From JACNIZ01 sp964344765 (lineage in GTDB: Bacteria > Planctomycetota > UBA1135): a stretch of 64,000 nt of DNA. The notes below the pieces were generated by a model that searched no databases, was not told the origin of the DNA, and saw nothing but the letters and a program-made list of their open reading frames with translations. Positions within the stretch are counted from its first letter, which is position 1. Each line of letters begins with the position of its first letter. The stretch covers positions 73,249 to 137,248 of the forward strand of contig CAYFOM010000004.1 of the NCBI GenBank assembly GCA_964344765.1, read 5' to 3'. This document shows, one piece after another, positions 1 through 7,887 of the stretch. The position numbers and the translations under genes are program-made.

Positions 1-1377
1 AGCGCTTACCAAGACGACGCACCGGTAATGGACCGCTGCGTGCTCGACGCCGGCGTGCCCATTCTGGGCATCTGTTACGGCATGCAATGGATCTGCCATC
101 ACCTTGATGGCGAAGTGATTCCCGGTGGCGAAGAACGCGAGTTCGGTTTCACCGAGATGCAGGTTTTGAATCACGAAGGTTTGTTTAACGGCGTCAAACC
201 CGAGACCATCGTGTGGATGAGCCATGGCGATCGCGTCGCCAAGTTGCCGACCGGCTTTGCTCGTTTGGCGCAAACCGACAGCTGCCCGGAAGCGGCGATC
301 GGCGATGAAGAACGCCATCTTTATGGTCTGCAGTTCCATCCCGAAGTGGCTCACACTCGCGAAGGCGCAACCATCTTGCGCAACTTCTTGCATTGGGTGT
401 GCGGTTGCAGAGGCGATTGGACGCCCGGTGATTTGGCCGAAGAGCTCATTCGCAGCGTGCGCGAGCAGGTTGGCGAAGACGGCGAAATCGTGCTGGGTCT
501 GTCCGGCGGCGTCGATTCGAGCGTGGTGGGGGCGATTTGCCAGCAAGCCATCGGCAAGCGCTGCCATGCGATTTTCGTCGACAACGGGTTGCTGCGTAGT
601 GGTGAGCGTGACATCGTCGAAAGCACGTTCATGAAGCACTTCGACCTCGACCTCACCGTCGTCGATGCTGCTGATCGCTTTCTCGACAAGCTGGCCGGGG
701 TCGAAGATCCGGAGCAAAAGCGCAAGATCATCGGCTACGAGTTCGTCGAAGTCTTCCGCGAGCAAGCGAAGCGTTTTGACAAAGCGCACTTCCTCGGCCA
801 AGGCACGCTATACCCGGACGTCATCGAATCGGTGGCGGCTCACGGCGGCGCGACGGCGGTGATTAAATCGCACCACAACGTCGGTGGTTTGCCGGAAGAC
901 TTGGAGATGGATCTGGTCGAACCGCTGCGCCTGCTGTTCAAGGACGAGGTGCGCGAATTAGGCCGCGTTTTGGGCCTGCCCGAAGAAATGGTTGCCCGGC
1001 AGCCGTTCCCCGGCCCCGGCTTGGCAGTGCGCTGCGTAGGCGAATGCTCGCCGGAGCGCATCAACCTGCTGCGCAGTGCCGATGCCATCGTCCGCCACGA
1101 ATTCGAAACGCGCGGCGAGCATGAGGGCGTTTGGCAGTACTTCGCCGTACTCACCGGTGCGCGCTCCGTCGGCGTGATGGGGGATTTGCGCACCTACGAA
1201 GAGGCTTGTGCGATTCGCGCGGTGCAATCCAGCGACGGCATGACCGCCGATTGGGTTTACCCGTCACGCGACTGCTTGCAGGCGATGTCGAACCGCATCA
1301 TCAACGAGGTTCGCGGCATCAACCGTGTGGTTCTCGACATCACGTCGAAGCCGCCGGGAACCATCGAGTGGGAATAA
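1..1377 (+). CDS. guaA: GMP synthase (glutamine-hydrolysing), 5' end outside window
   Basis: This enzyme converts XMP, ATP and glutamine to GMP in the cytoplasm, the last step of de novo guanine nucleotide synthesis. The reading frame is open from base 1 and the first Met lies only three residues before the class I amidotransferase core, so the true start is upstream of the window. Numbering from base 1, the nucleophile is C25 (GICYGMQ) and the H113/E115 pair lies in FHPEV. The ATP-pyrophosphatase loop SGGVDSS is at 168-174. The C-terminal dimerisation domain ends in the family-typical KPPGTIEWE. The visible part has 458 codons, so only the N-terminal edge of the amidotransferase domain is missing. 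The next gene, hpf, follows after 85 bases. Confidence 0.97.
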   Translation, partial: SAYQDDAPVMDRCVLDAGVPILGICYGMQWICHHLDGEVIPGGEEREFGFTEMQVLNHEGLFNGVKPETIVWMSHGDRVAKLPTGFARLAQTDSCPEAAIGDEERHLYGLQFHPEVAHTREGATILRNFLHWVCGCRGDWTPGDLAEELIRSVREQVGEDGEIVLGLSGGVDSSVVGAICQQAIGKRCHAIFVDNGLLRSGERDIVESTFMKHFDLDLTVVDAADRFLDKLAGVEDPEQKRKIIGYEFVEVFREQAKRFDKAHFLGQGTLYPDVIESVAAHGGATAVIKSHHNVGGLPEDLEMDLVEPLRLLFKDEVRELGRVLGLPEEMVARQPFPGPGLAVRCVGECSPERINLLRSADAIVRHEFETRGEHEGVWQYFAVLTGARSVGVMGDLRTYEEACAIRAVQSSDGMTADWVYPSRDCLQAMSNRIINEVRGINRVVLDITSKPPGTIEWE

Positions 1378-1462
1378 AAAGCAGCGAAGATCTGATAATT
1401 CCTTAAAGCTGGGGGCTTTAGGAGCCGTGAAGGTTGGGATTTCACTCCTTACCCCCAGAAAA

Positions 1463-1810
1463 ATGAACGTACAGATCATCATTCGGCAGCCTTTTTCCGT
1501 TTCCTCCGAACAGATCGAATCCTTCGCACACCACAAAACTCGCCAATCGCTGGCGCGTTTTTCCGACAACATTTTCGGCGTGCAGATTCGCCTCGACCGG
1601 TCCAGCATGAGGGAAGGCCGCGTCGATTGCCTTTGCTCCATCGCGATTGAATCGCAACGCGGCAAGCGCACCGTCATGCATTGCGTAGGCCGCACCCCGT
1701 TTGCCGCGATCAGTGAAGCGCTAAAAGCCGGCAAACGCACCCTTGCTAGGGAAACCAAGAAGAAAAACAGTGGGCGACGTGAAGATCGCGCCCGTCGCCA
1801 CGCTGCATAG
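1463..1810 (+). CDS. hpf: Ribosome hibernation promoting factor, short form (HPF/RaiA family)
   Basis: This 115-residue protein has the beta-alpha-beta-beta-beta-alpha pattern and spacing of the ribosome-associated sigma-54 modulation (HPF/RaiA) family, which binds the small subunit near the decoding centre and shuts down translation in stationary phase. The start is set at ATG 1463 because the similarity begins there (MNVQIIIRQPF); a longer upstream frame overlaps guaA and looks non-coding. The tail is basic (KKKNSGRREDRARR), and the separate C-terminal dimerisation domain of long HPF is absent. The gene stands alone between guaA and a terminator at 1834-1870. It has no neighbouring rpoN, unlike many proteobacterial hpf genes. 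The family call is fairly secure; 70S versus 100S activity cannot be told from sequence. Confidence 0.8.
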   Translation: MNVQIIIRQPFSVSSEQIESFAHHKTRQSLARFSDNIFGVQIRLDRSSMREGRVDCLCSIAIESQRGKRTVMHCVGRTPFAAISEALKAGKRTLARETKKKNSGRREDRARRHAA

Positions 1811-1833
1811 AGGACCCAGAGATTTCCGCTCAG

Positions 1834-1870
1834 CCGTTGGAGTTGCTTTTCCCGCGACTCCAACGGTTTT
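1834..1870 (+). terminator. Rho-independent terminator after hpf
   Basis: A 10-bp perfect stem (1834-1843 with 1857-1866, arms CCGTTGGAGT and ACTCCAACGG) and a 13-nt loop are followed by TTTTGAGTTT. It lies 24 nt after the hpf stop codon and before the promoter of the next gene. Confidence 0.8.
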
Positions 1871-1896
1871 GAGTTTAAGCGTGAGGGCCTGTGAAT

Positions 1897-1902
1897 TAGG
1901 AT
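1897..1902 (+). promoter_or_regulatory. -10-like TAGGAT, 6 nt before GTG 1909
   Basis: TAGGAT ends 6 nt before the GTG start, so the expected transcription start falls on or beside the start codon (leaderless type). The -35 position holds only a weak TTTAAG. The hexamer follows directly after the hpf terminator. Confidence 0.45.
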
Positions 1903-1908
1903 ATTGAT

Positions 1909-2478
1909 GTGCCCGAAGCCACCGCTCAAGAAGCTGTTCTCACCCTCTGCACGGACTGGGTCGTGCTTGGTTTGGTCTGCTACTTCCTTGCCGGAGTGTT
2001 CATGATCACCTCGGTGGGACGCGGACGTCCACGTACCCGCGCGCAGTTTGTGCTCGGCATGACTCCGGAGTCTTTGCATGGTTTGCGCGCTTCGGTAATG
2101 GCCAAAGGGCGCAGTTTGGTGGCCGCCATTTACTTTTTGGCGGGCACTGCTTTGCAGTTAGCCGCGGTGCTGTTGCCCGGACCGGCGAACCCGTCGATTC
2201 AATTTTGGGGATCGGTAGGCTTGATCTTCGTTGGCGGAACATTGATGTTCTTGCTGGATGGCCACGTCGATCGTGTGATGCGCAGTCATCTGCGTTCCCA
2301 GCTGCGCAACAACGCGTTTGCTTTTGAAGATCACATTCAACTGACGCGCGAAATCGGCGACTTGTTCGGCGTCGAAGCCAGCCAAACCGAGACCTTGGAG
2401 AACTACATTCGCTCGGTGCGCGATGCCATTGGCATTCCGGATCGTCCGCGTGTACCGGGGCGGCTGACGCGTTTTTAA
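1909..2478 (+). CDS. Small membrane protein of unknown function
   Basis: This 189-residue protein has three hydrophobic segments (about 15-37, 67-87 and 98-117). They are followed by a soluble C-terminal half rich in charged and polar residues that is probably helical. I recognise no catalytic motif and cannot assign a family. The start is GTG 1909: no Shine-Dalgarno sequence is visible, but a TAGGAT hexamer sits 6 nt upstream, in line with other gene heads in this window. The gene lies between the hpf terminator and the ComF-like gene, 53 bases apart on the same strand. It could be a small inner-membrane scaffold. Confidence 0.75.
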   Translation: MPEATAQEAVLTLCTDWVVLGLVCYFLAGVFMITSVGRGRPRTRAQFVLGMTPESLHGLRASVMAKGRSLVAAIYFLAGTALQLAAVLLPGPANPSIQFWGSVGLIFVGGTLMFLLDGHVDRVMRSHLRSQLRNNAFAFEDHIQLTREIGDLFGVEASQTETLENYIRSVRDAIGIPDRPRVPGRLTRF

Positions 2479-2531
2479 GCGTCTGGCAGAGATTCGCTGT
2501 AACCGTTGAATGCTGAACCCGTCCTCTTCAT

Positions 2532-3257
2532 GTGGACGGTACTTTTGCACAATCGTTAGAGGCTGCGCTGGGAGCGTTGTGTCCGGCATGTGGCGACGAG
2601 TTTGCCGAATGGGATGCGCGCGAGGTATGCAGCTCGTGCTTAGAACACATGCCCGATAGCTTGGGGATCGATACGGCGCGGGATGCCGTTGATCCATCTC
2701 CAAGTTTGATTCGCATGGAAGGGGCGTTGGCGTTGACTACCGGCCTTTATCAGGGATCCTTAAGACAATTAATCCTGCGCGCCAAAGCCACCCCGCAATC
2801 CCCTGCTTGGCGGCCGCTTTATCAACGATTGCGTCGCCATGTATTGGCCGCGGGCATCGCACCGCAGTGGATAACCGTGCCGCCGCCGTCGTGGAAACGG
2901 CGATGGCAAGGATGGCATTTAGCTGCACAACTTGCGCAGCAACTTGCACAAGACTTGGGCTGTCAATTCCAACCCTTTTTACGGCGCAAAAAACAGCGGC
3001 CGCCACAGGCGGGCATGGGGGCTCATGCGCGACGTGAAAATGTACGCGGAACCTTTGCATTGGCAGGTGGAGTACAACATCGCTTACCGCCAAGCCTGTG
3101 GTTACTGGACGATGTTTGGACGACAGGCGCAACCTACTTGGAATGCCAACGCGTCTTAAGTGATGCCGGAGTTCACGTGCACGGCGCCATCCTGGTTGCA
3201 CAAGTCGATGCGGTGGAGCAAAAGGTGGCCGACTGCGCTAAGATCTCTGTTTTCTGA
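2532..3257 (+). CDS. ComF family protein (phosphoribosyltransferase fold)
   Basis: This 241-residue protein carries the N-terminal zinc finger of ComF proteins (C17, C20, C33, C36) and a C-terminal type I phosphoribosyltransferase fold. The PRPP-binding motif LLDDVWTTGAT is at 191-201, and a basic segment around 150-170 (FLRRKKQRPPQAG) matches the usual ComF RxxxxxQxxL region. ComF supports DNA uptake during transformation in Bacillus and Haemophilus, and the same family occurs in non-competent bacteria with unclear substrates. The chosen start is GTG 2532; an ATG two bases earlier is out of frame. The gluQ gene follows after 11 bases, so the two may be co-transcribed. No other competence gene is nearby. 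Confidence 0.85.
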   Translation: MDGTFAQSLEAALGALCPACGDEFAEWDAREVCSSCLEHMPDSLGIDTARDAVDPSPSLIRMEGALALTTGLYQGSLRQLILRAKATPQSPAWRPLYQRLRRHVLAAGIAPQWITVPPPSWKRRWQGWHLAAQLAQQLAQDLGCQFQPFLRRKKQRPPQAGMGAHARRENVRGTFALAGGVQHRLPPSLWLLDDVWTTGATYLECQRVLSDAGVHVHGAILVAQVDAVEQKVADCAKISVF

Positions 3258-3268
3258 GTCTTGCCCCA

Positions 3269-4231
3269 GTGACGTTCTCCCCGCAATCCCCTGATCGCGC
3301 TTTGGTAGGGAGGCTTGCGCCTAGTCCAACTGGCGTTCTGCATCTGGGCAATGCACGAAGTTTTTTGTTGGCTTGGCTGGACGCCCGCAGCCGTGGTGGC
3401 CGCGTAGTGTTGCGCATCGAAGACCTAGACGGTCCGCGCGTACGCAGTGGCGCCGACCAAATGGCAATCGAAGATTTGCAGTGGTTGGGTTTGGATTGGG
3501 ATGAAGGTCCGTATCACCAACTCACTCGGATCGATGTTTATCGCCAAGCTTTGCGGCGCTTATCCGAGTTAGGCTTGGCGTATCCGTGCGTTTGCACGCG
3601 CAAAGATGTTGAGGAGGCTGCCTCCGCACCACACCCCGGCGAAGAAGGACGGGTTTACCCTGGAACTTGTAAAGGGAAATGGGATAGCGCCGAGCAAGCC
3701 GAACTTGAAACCGGGCGCAGTGCTTGTTGGCGCTTCGCCATTCCAGCCGGGACCGAAGTCGCCTTCACCGATCGCTTTCACGGTGAAGTCTGCTACGCCA
3801 TGGATCGCCAGTTCGGCGATTTTGTCATCTGGAAAAAGGATGACGAGCCGGCTTATCAACTTGCCGTGGTCGTCGATGACGCCGAGCAAAAAGTCAGCAC
3901 AGTGCTTCGCGGCAACGACCTCTTGAGCAGTGCAGGTCGCCAAATTTTGATTTATCGCGCCCTAAGTCTGGCCACTCCGGAGTTTGTCCACGTACCGCTG
4001 GTCATTGGCGAGGACGGACGTCGGTTGGCTAAACGACATGGCGATACCACGCTGCGCAGCTTCCGTGAAAATGGGGTCCCGGCCGCTGCGATGTTGGAAT
4101 GGCTAGCGGCGACGCTTGGACCAGCGGTGAAGGATCGGCCATCCAGCCTGCGCACGGCAGCGGATTTACTCACAGACTTCCATTTGCCCCAGCTTCCCAC
4201 CGATCCGGTGGTCTGGAGCGGCGAACTATAA
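3269..4231 (+). CDS. gluQ: Glutamyl-Q tRNA(Asp) synthetase
   Basis: This 320-residue protein is the truncated paralogue of glutamyl-tRNA synthetase that attaches glutamate to queuosine at position 34 of tRNA(Asp). It has the class I catalytic core with the HIGH-type signature HLGN at 25-28 and the KMSKS-type stretch LAKRHGD. A Cys-rich zinc motif follows the first half (YPCVC, then a distant Y and C as in YadB/GluQRS). The anticodon-binding domains of GltX are missing, and the length matches GluQRS of about 300 residues. The start is GTG 3269, 11 bases after the ComF-like gene. The reading frame ends at the edge of a hairpin that probably terminates the converging lipoprotein gene. Confidence 0.92.
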   Translation: MTFSPQSPDRALVGRLAPSPTGVLHLGNARSFLLAWLDARSRGGRVVLRIEDLDGPRVRSGADQMAIEDLQWLGLDWDEGPYHQLTRIDVYRQALRRLSELGLAYPCVCTRKDVEEAASAPHPGEEGRVYPGTCKGKWDSAEQAELETGRSACWRFAIPAGTEVAFTDRFHGEVCYAMDRQFGDFVIWKKDDEPAYQLAVVVDDAEQKVSTVLRGNDLLSSAGRQILIYRALSLATPEFVHVPLVIGEDGRRLAKRHGDTTLRSFRENGVPAAAMLEWLAATLGPAVKDRPSSLRTAADLLTDFHLPQLPTDPVVWSGEL

Positions 4232-4272
4232 AAAGAAGGCGACTCCCACTCTTCAAAAAGAGTGAGAGTCGC
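4229..4272 (-). terminator. Terminator for the minus-strand lipoprotein gene
   Basis: A 15-bp stem with one mismatch (4239-4253 with 4258-4272) closes a 4-nt loop. On the minus strand the stem is followed by CTTCTTTTTA, so the element reads as a rho-independent terminator for the gene ending at 4321. On the plus strand no T run follows, so it probably only weakly stops gluQ transcription. Confidence 0.75.
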
Positions 4273-4320
4273 AAGGGAACGGGACCACGCGAGCCTTAGG
4301 GCTCTGCGTTCCGCACGTGC

Positions 4321-4632
4321 TTAGTGCACGTAGGGGTCGTTCTTATCGTAGTTGAAGAACAGCTTGTTAAAGCCGTCGTAAACGCTTCCCATGTCCTTCT
4401 TAAAGGTACGGTCACGAGCGTTGTACTCGGCAGCCAGGCTGGCGTTCGTTTCGTCGGAGAACATGTCAGTTCCCCAAGAGTCACTGCTGTGTACGTAGTG
4501 GCCGGGGGTCAGTACGTAGGTCACGCCGTCCATGGCGGCCTTGCCACCAGCGACAAAAACCGAGCAGGAGCCGAGCGAGAGGGAGCCAGCAGCCAAGGCG
4601 ATGGCAGCCAGAGCGCGAATTTGCTTCTTCAT
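4321..4632 (-). CDS. Small lipoprotein of unknown function
   Basis: This 103-residue protein has a lipoprotein signal peptide: KK near the start, an Ala/Leu-rich core and a lipobox LGSC with C23 as the lipidated residue. The mature part is short, polar and rich in Asp, Tyr and Phe, with no recognised domain. The start ATG at 4632 is chosen because the signal peptide begins there; the longer open frame on this strand is a shadow of hisS. It has its own promoter (TTGACT-17 bp-TACTCT at 4681-4709) and a terminator at 4229-4272, so it is a single-gene unit. It probably sits at the periplasmic face of a membrane. Confidence 0.85.
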   Translation of the reverse strand: MKKQIRALAAIALAAGSLSLGSCSVFVAGGKAAMDGVTYVLTPGHYVHSSDSWGTDMFSDETNASLAAEYNARDRTFKKDMGSVYDGFNKLFFNYDKNDPYVH

Positions 4633-4680
4633 GGTTCGTTGAGGGTAGCCGCCTGCGGGGGGATTGCGAGCGGTCAGAAA

Positions 4681-4709
4681 AGAGTAGGGGGGCCGTCGGC
4701 AGGAGTCAA
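4681..4709 (-). promoter_or_regulatory. Sigma-70 type promoter of the small lipoprotein gene
   Basis: On the minus strand TTGACT (4709-4704) and TACTCT (4686-4681) are spaced by exactly 17 bp. The -10 box ends 48 nt before the start codon. This is the clearest -35/-10 pair in the window. Confidence 0.7.
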
Positions 4710-4760
4710 CTAGCCTGTTGATTAGCCGGCCGAGGGGGACCGATTTTGGCGGCGCGCGGC

Positions 4761-4766
4761 TATGCT
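4761..4766 (+). promoter_or_regulatory. -10-like TATGCT, 10 nt before hisS ATG 4777
   Basis: TATGCT spans the upstream in-frame ATG at 4762 and ends 10 nt before ATG 4777. If it is the -10 box, the ATG at 4762 lies inside the promoter and cannot be the start codon. Confidence 0.4.
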
Positions 4767-4776
4767 TTGCAGCCAA

Positions 4777-6108
4777 ATGGCCCGAAACTCCTTCCAAGCC
4801 ACCCGGGGTACCAGAGATCTGTTTCCCGAGGACCTGGTTCTGGTCAAGCACCTGGAGCGGATCGCCCAGAACTTGGCCCAGAGCAGCGGCTTTGCCGAAA
4901 TACGCCCGCCGTTGTTCGAGGAAACACGACTTTTCACCCGTTCTCTGGGCGAAACCTCGGATGTGGTCGCCAAAGAAATGTTCTCGGTGCCGCGCCGCGG
5001 CGATTCCGATGGCGATTCTTACACTTTCCGACCTGAAGGAACTGCTGGCGTAGCAAGGGCTTACGTCAATGGCGGCTTTGCTGCGCGGGCGCCGCTGCAA
5101 AAGTGGTACTACCTCGGGCCGATGTTCCGCTACGAGCGACCGCAAAAGGGCCGCGAGCGCCAATTCACTCAATTTGGCATCGAAGCCTTTGGCAGCGATC
5201 AGCCGTCGCTGGACGTCGAAGTCGTCGATTTGGCGATGCGCTTCTTCGAGCAGCTCGGATTTGGCGACGAACTCGAGGTGCGGATCAACACGATGGGCGA
5301 TCCCGAAGATCGCGAACGCTGGCGTCAAAAGCTGCGCGAATTTTTTCAGCCGCAGTTCGAGGTGGTCAAGCCGGAGCGCTGCGCCGACTGCTGCGAGCGC
5401 TTCGAGCGCAACATCTTGCGCCTGCTCGACTGCAAGGTCGGCCGCTGCCAGGAGCTCAATGAGGGCGCGCCCGGCCTGCGCGAAGTCATGGGCGAAGAAT
5501 CCAGCCAGCACTTCGCCGATTTCATGGCGGCAATGCGCGCGTTGGGACGAAATCCGGTCGAAGATTCGAGCATCGTGCGCGGATTGGATTACTACACCCG
5601 CACTGTTTTCGAGATTCACTACCCGCCGCTGGGGGCGCGATCCGCTCTTTGCGGAGGGGGCCGCTATGACGGTTTGGTGGAAGAGGTCGGCGGACCACAC
5701 ACGCCGGCGGTCGGCTTTGCCATCGGCTTCACCGCCACCGAGTTGGCCTTGCAGGAGCTCGATCTGCCGCCTGCCGAAGCGTTGGAGGACTTGCAGCAGG
5801 AGCTGGTGCCGGAGGTTTACGTGGTTGCCGTGTCGGCCGAAGAACGAAACACCGTGCTCGCCGTCGCAGCTGAGCTGCGCAGGCTAGGCGCGCGTTCGGT
5901 GGTAACTGACCACCGCGGCAAATCGATGAAGGCGCAGCTCAAAGAAGCCGGCAAGATCGGTGCTCGCTATACCGTGGTCATCGGCGCCAGCGAACGCGAA
6001 GCCGGCACTGCGGTGGTACGCGATATGCGCGCGCGCAGCGAATCCACGGTTGCGCAAAGCGAATTGGCTGAAGCCATTGGCTTGGGGAGTCACCAAGGAG
6101 TGCGTTGA
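4777..6108 (+). CDS. hisS: Histidyl-tRNA synthetase
   Basis: This class II synthetase charges tRNA(His) in the cytoplasm. The conserved N-terminus reads ATRGTRDLFPED. Motif 2 (FRYERPQKGRERQF) starts at residue 117, the histidine-A motif RGLDYYTRTVFE starts at 268, GGRYDGL follows, and motif 3 lies in VGFAIGF. A C-terminal anticodon-binding domain follows, and 443 residues is a normal length. ATG 4777 is preferred over the in-frame ATG 4762 because homology begins just after it and a TATGCT hexamer overlaps the earlier codon. The stop codon overlaps the start of nadD (TGATG), so the two are translationally coupled. Confidence 0.96.
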   Translation: MARNSFQATRGTRDLFPEDLVLVKHLERIAQNLAQSSGFAEIRPPLFEETRLFTRSLGETSDVVAKEMFSVPRRGDSDGDSYTFRPEGTAGVARAYVNGGFAARAPLQKWYYLGPMFRYERPQKGRERQFTQFGIEAFGSDQPSLDVEVVDLAMRFFEQLGFGDELEVRINTMGDPEDRERWRQKLREFFQPQFEVVKPERCADCCERFERNILRLLDCKVGRCQELNEGAPGLREVMGEESSQHFADFMAAMRALGRNPVEDSSIVRGLDYYTRTVFEIHYPPLGARSALCGGGRYDGLVEEVGGPHTPAVGFAIGFTATELALQELDLPPAEALEDLQQELVPEVYVVAVSAEERNTVLAVAAELRRLGARSVVTDHRGKSMKAQLKEAGKIGARYTVVIGASEREAGTAVVRDMRARSESTVAQSELAEAIGLGSHQGVR

Positions 6109-6728
6109 TGTATCGCGTGGTCTGCGGTGGTTCCTTCGACCCGGTTCATCTCGGGCACTTAGCCATCGCCGATGCCATCCATCGCGAAATTGCTCCCGAT
6201 CAGTTGCTGTGGGTGCCGGCGCAAATCGCGCCGCATAAACAAGAGCATCCGCCGGCGCCGGCAGCCGATCGATTGGCATTGTTGCAGGCCGCCACGCTGG
6301 ATCGGCCGCAGGAGTTCATTCTCGATTGGGAACTGAAGCGTCCGCCGCCGTCTTACACCGTCCACACGCTGCGCGCGCTGCACGACGACGATCCCAATGG
6401 AAAGATCGATGTGGTTTTAGGTATGGACTCTCTCAGCCATCTTCCCACTTGGCACCGCCTCGACGAGGTCATGGAACGCGTCGGCTTCCTTTTTGTTCCG
6501 CGACCCGGAAGCCAGGCCAGTGATTTGGATGACTTCCGCATTCAGTTAGCTGCCGAGCTGCAACAAAAGTTCCGCGCTCAATATGTAGACATGCACGAGG
6601 TGCCGGTGTCGTCGACCGAAATCCGCCGCCGATTGGCAAAAGGAGACCGCTGCGAGCATTTGCTGCCGGCAGCGGTGGTGAGTTTGATTCAGGATCGCGG
6701 GCTTTATCGCGCGACGGAATCCGATTGA
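6108..6728 (+). CDS. nadD: Nicotinate-nucleotide adenylyltransferase
   Basis: This enzyme joins nicotinate mononucleotide to AMP to form deamido-NAD, a late step of NAD synthesis. The nucleotidyltransferase motif GSFDPVHLGH is at 8-17, and the second family motif VSSTEIRRRL is near the C-terminus. At 206 residues it matches the family. The start is ATG 6108, which overlaps the hisS stop by one base. An AAGGAG at 6095-6100, 7 nt upstream, is one of the few good Shine-Dalgarno sequences in the window and decides the start over the TTG three bases earlier. The rsfS gene that often follows nadD is absent here. Confidence 0.95.
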   Translation: MYRVVCGGSFDPVHLGHLAIADAIHREIAPDQLLWVPAQIAPHKQEHPPAPAADRLALLQAATLDRPQEFILDWELKRPPPSYTVHTLRALHDDDPNGKIDVVLGMDSLSHLPTWHRLDEVMERVGFLFVPRPGSQASDLDDFRIQLAAELQQKFRAQYVDMHEVPVSSTEIRRRLAKGDRCEHLLPAAVVSLIQDRGLYRATESD

Positions 6729-6749
6729 TCTAGCTAGCCTTTCGTTGCT

Positions 6750-7706
6750 TTACCAAAGCTTCAGGTCGGCGTTTTCGACCAGCGAATTGCGCAAGCCCGA
6801 CATCTCTTGGAAGGTGGGCTCCGCTTCGAGTACCAGCTTGACAATCTCGTCACGCACGTCGGCCAAGTTGGTTTGGTTGCGACTCATCAGCTGCACCACG
6901 TGGTAGCCCGAACCGGATTCGATCAGCGCGGTGTTGCCCATGACCTCCAGGTTGTCCAGCGAAGCGCGGAAGTTTGGCCCATAAAGACGGCCGTTGTAAT
7001 TTTCAATGACGCCGCCGCGATCCTTGGTTACGCGGTCATGCGAAACCGAAGCGGCCACCGCGCCGAAGTCCTCGCCGTCGGCGATGCGCTTTTGAGCTTC
7101 GGCAGCCATCTCGCGCGCTTGGATCTTCAGCTGGTCCATGTTGATGTCGGCCGGCTTTGTGCCACCGCGCACCAACTCGGCGCGAAGCATATTCGGCAGC
7201 ACCAAGACGTGGCGCACCTCCATCTTCACGCCGCCTAATCCATGGCGCCGCTCGAATAGCTGTTGCACGCGGTCATCGGTGGCGACGCGCGTGCGCACGA
7301 CCAACTCCTTGAGCAATTGCTCGTTGGTCAAATCGCGCACCAGCCCTTCCTTGTACAACTCGTAGGACTGTCCATTGCGCTGCAGGTTCTTCAAAAACGC
7401 CTCTTCATCCTGCCCTTGACGAGCAGCCTCTTCGCGCTCTTTGACGCCGGCAGCCAGGGCTGCTTCATCCACCTTGATGCCGTACTTTTCGGCCTCGCGC
7501 TGGACCAAAATGTCGCCGACCATGTCCTGCACGCCGCGTTTGCCGAAGCGGCTGTACAGATACTCGAGATATTCCGCCTTAGAAATAGGATCGCCGTCCA
7601 ACAAAGCGACGGCGTCGGCGGGGATGGGGTCGGATTTCACCTGAGCCGTGGCCGCTTGGGGTAGGACCAGGGCGGTTAGAGTTGCCAAAACGAGAAGGGG
7701 TTTCAT
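6750..7706 (-). CDS. Periplasmic parvulin-type peptidylprolyl isomerase (SurA/PrsA-like)
   Basis: This 318-residue exported protein has a cleavable signal peptide (about residues 1-21, ending ATA-Q). A SurA/PrsA-like helical chaperone region (about 30-155) is followed by one parvulin domain (about 165-275) containing VRHVLV, the DGEDFGAVA segment and a GYHVVQLMSR end strand. Such proteins fold outer-membrane or secreted proteins in the periplasm. The start ATG 7706 is where the signal peptide begins; the frame stays open further upstream but that part has no signal and contains a DNA repeat array. A TAACCT hexamer lies 10 nt upstream. One parvulin domain instead of two makes it closer to PrsA than to E. 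coli SurA. Confidence 0.88.
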   Translation of the reverse strand: MKPLLVLATLTALVLPQAATAQVKSDPIPADAVALLDGDPISKAEYLEYLYSRFGKRGVQDMVGDILVQREAEKYGIKVDEAALAAGVKEREEAARQGQDEEAFLKNLQRNGQSYELYKEGLVRDLTNEQLLKELVVRTRVATDDRVQQLFERRHGLGGVKMEVRHVLVLPNMLRAELVRGGTKPADINMDQLKIQAREMAAEAQKRIADGEDFGAVAASVSHDRVTKDRGGVIENYNGRLYGPNFRASLDNLEVMGNTALIESGSGYHVVQLMSRNQTNLADVRDEIVKLVLEAEPTFQEMSGLRNSLVENADLKLW

Positions 7707-7716
7707 GGTGGCTGAT

Positions 7717-7722
7717 AGGTTA
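7717..7722 (-). promoter_or_regulatory. -10-like TAACCT upstream of the foldase gene
   Basis: On the minus strand TAACCT ends 10 nt before ATG 7706. A partial -35 (TTTTCA, 7745-7740) stands 17 bp further upstream. The 21-bp-period repeat array at 7752-7805 begins just behind it. Confidence 0.4.
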
Positions 7723-7751
7723 AAGCCTTCATTCGCTAGTGAAAAGGGGCG

Positions 7752-7805
7752 GACCGGGCCGAGGAAAGCAAAGACCCGGCCGAGCAAGCGCACGACCGGG
7801 CCGAG
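7752..7805. repeat. Three direct repeats of a 12-bp GC-rich motif at 21-bp spacing
   Basis: GACCGGGCCGAG begins at 7752 and at 7794, and GACCCGGCCGAG (one mismatch) begins at 7773. The start-to-start distance is exactly 21 bp both times, while the 9-bp spacers are not conserved. The array lies in the intergenic region between the divergent foldase and metallophosphoesterase genes, directly upstream of the foldase -10 box. Two helical turns between copies would put three protein-binding sites on one DNA face. Confidence 0.7.
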
Positions 7806-7887
7806 CTTAGAGAATGCATGCTTGCGGGCCGACCGGGGCGCGGCGACAATGCGCGATCGGCCCAGCACCTGTGGCCCCTGAGATGGC

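Noticed and set aside
4632..5700. Long minus-strand open frame opposite hisS (fused in frame to the small lipoprotein)
   Set aside because: Codon pattern is the mirror of hisS; signal peptide and promoter support a start at 4632 only.
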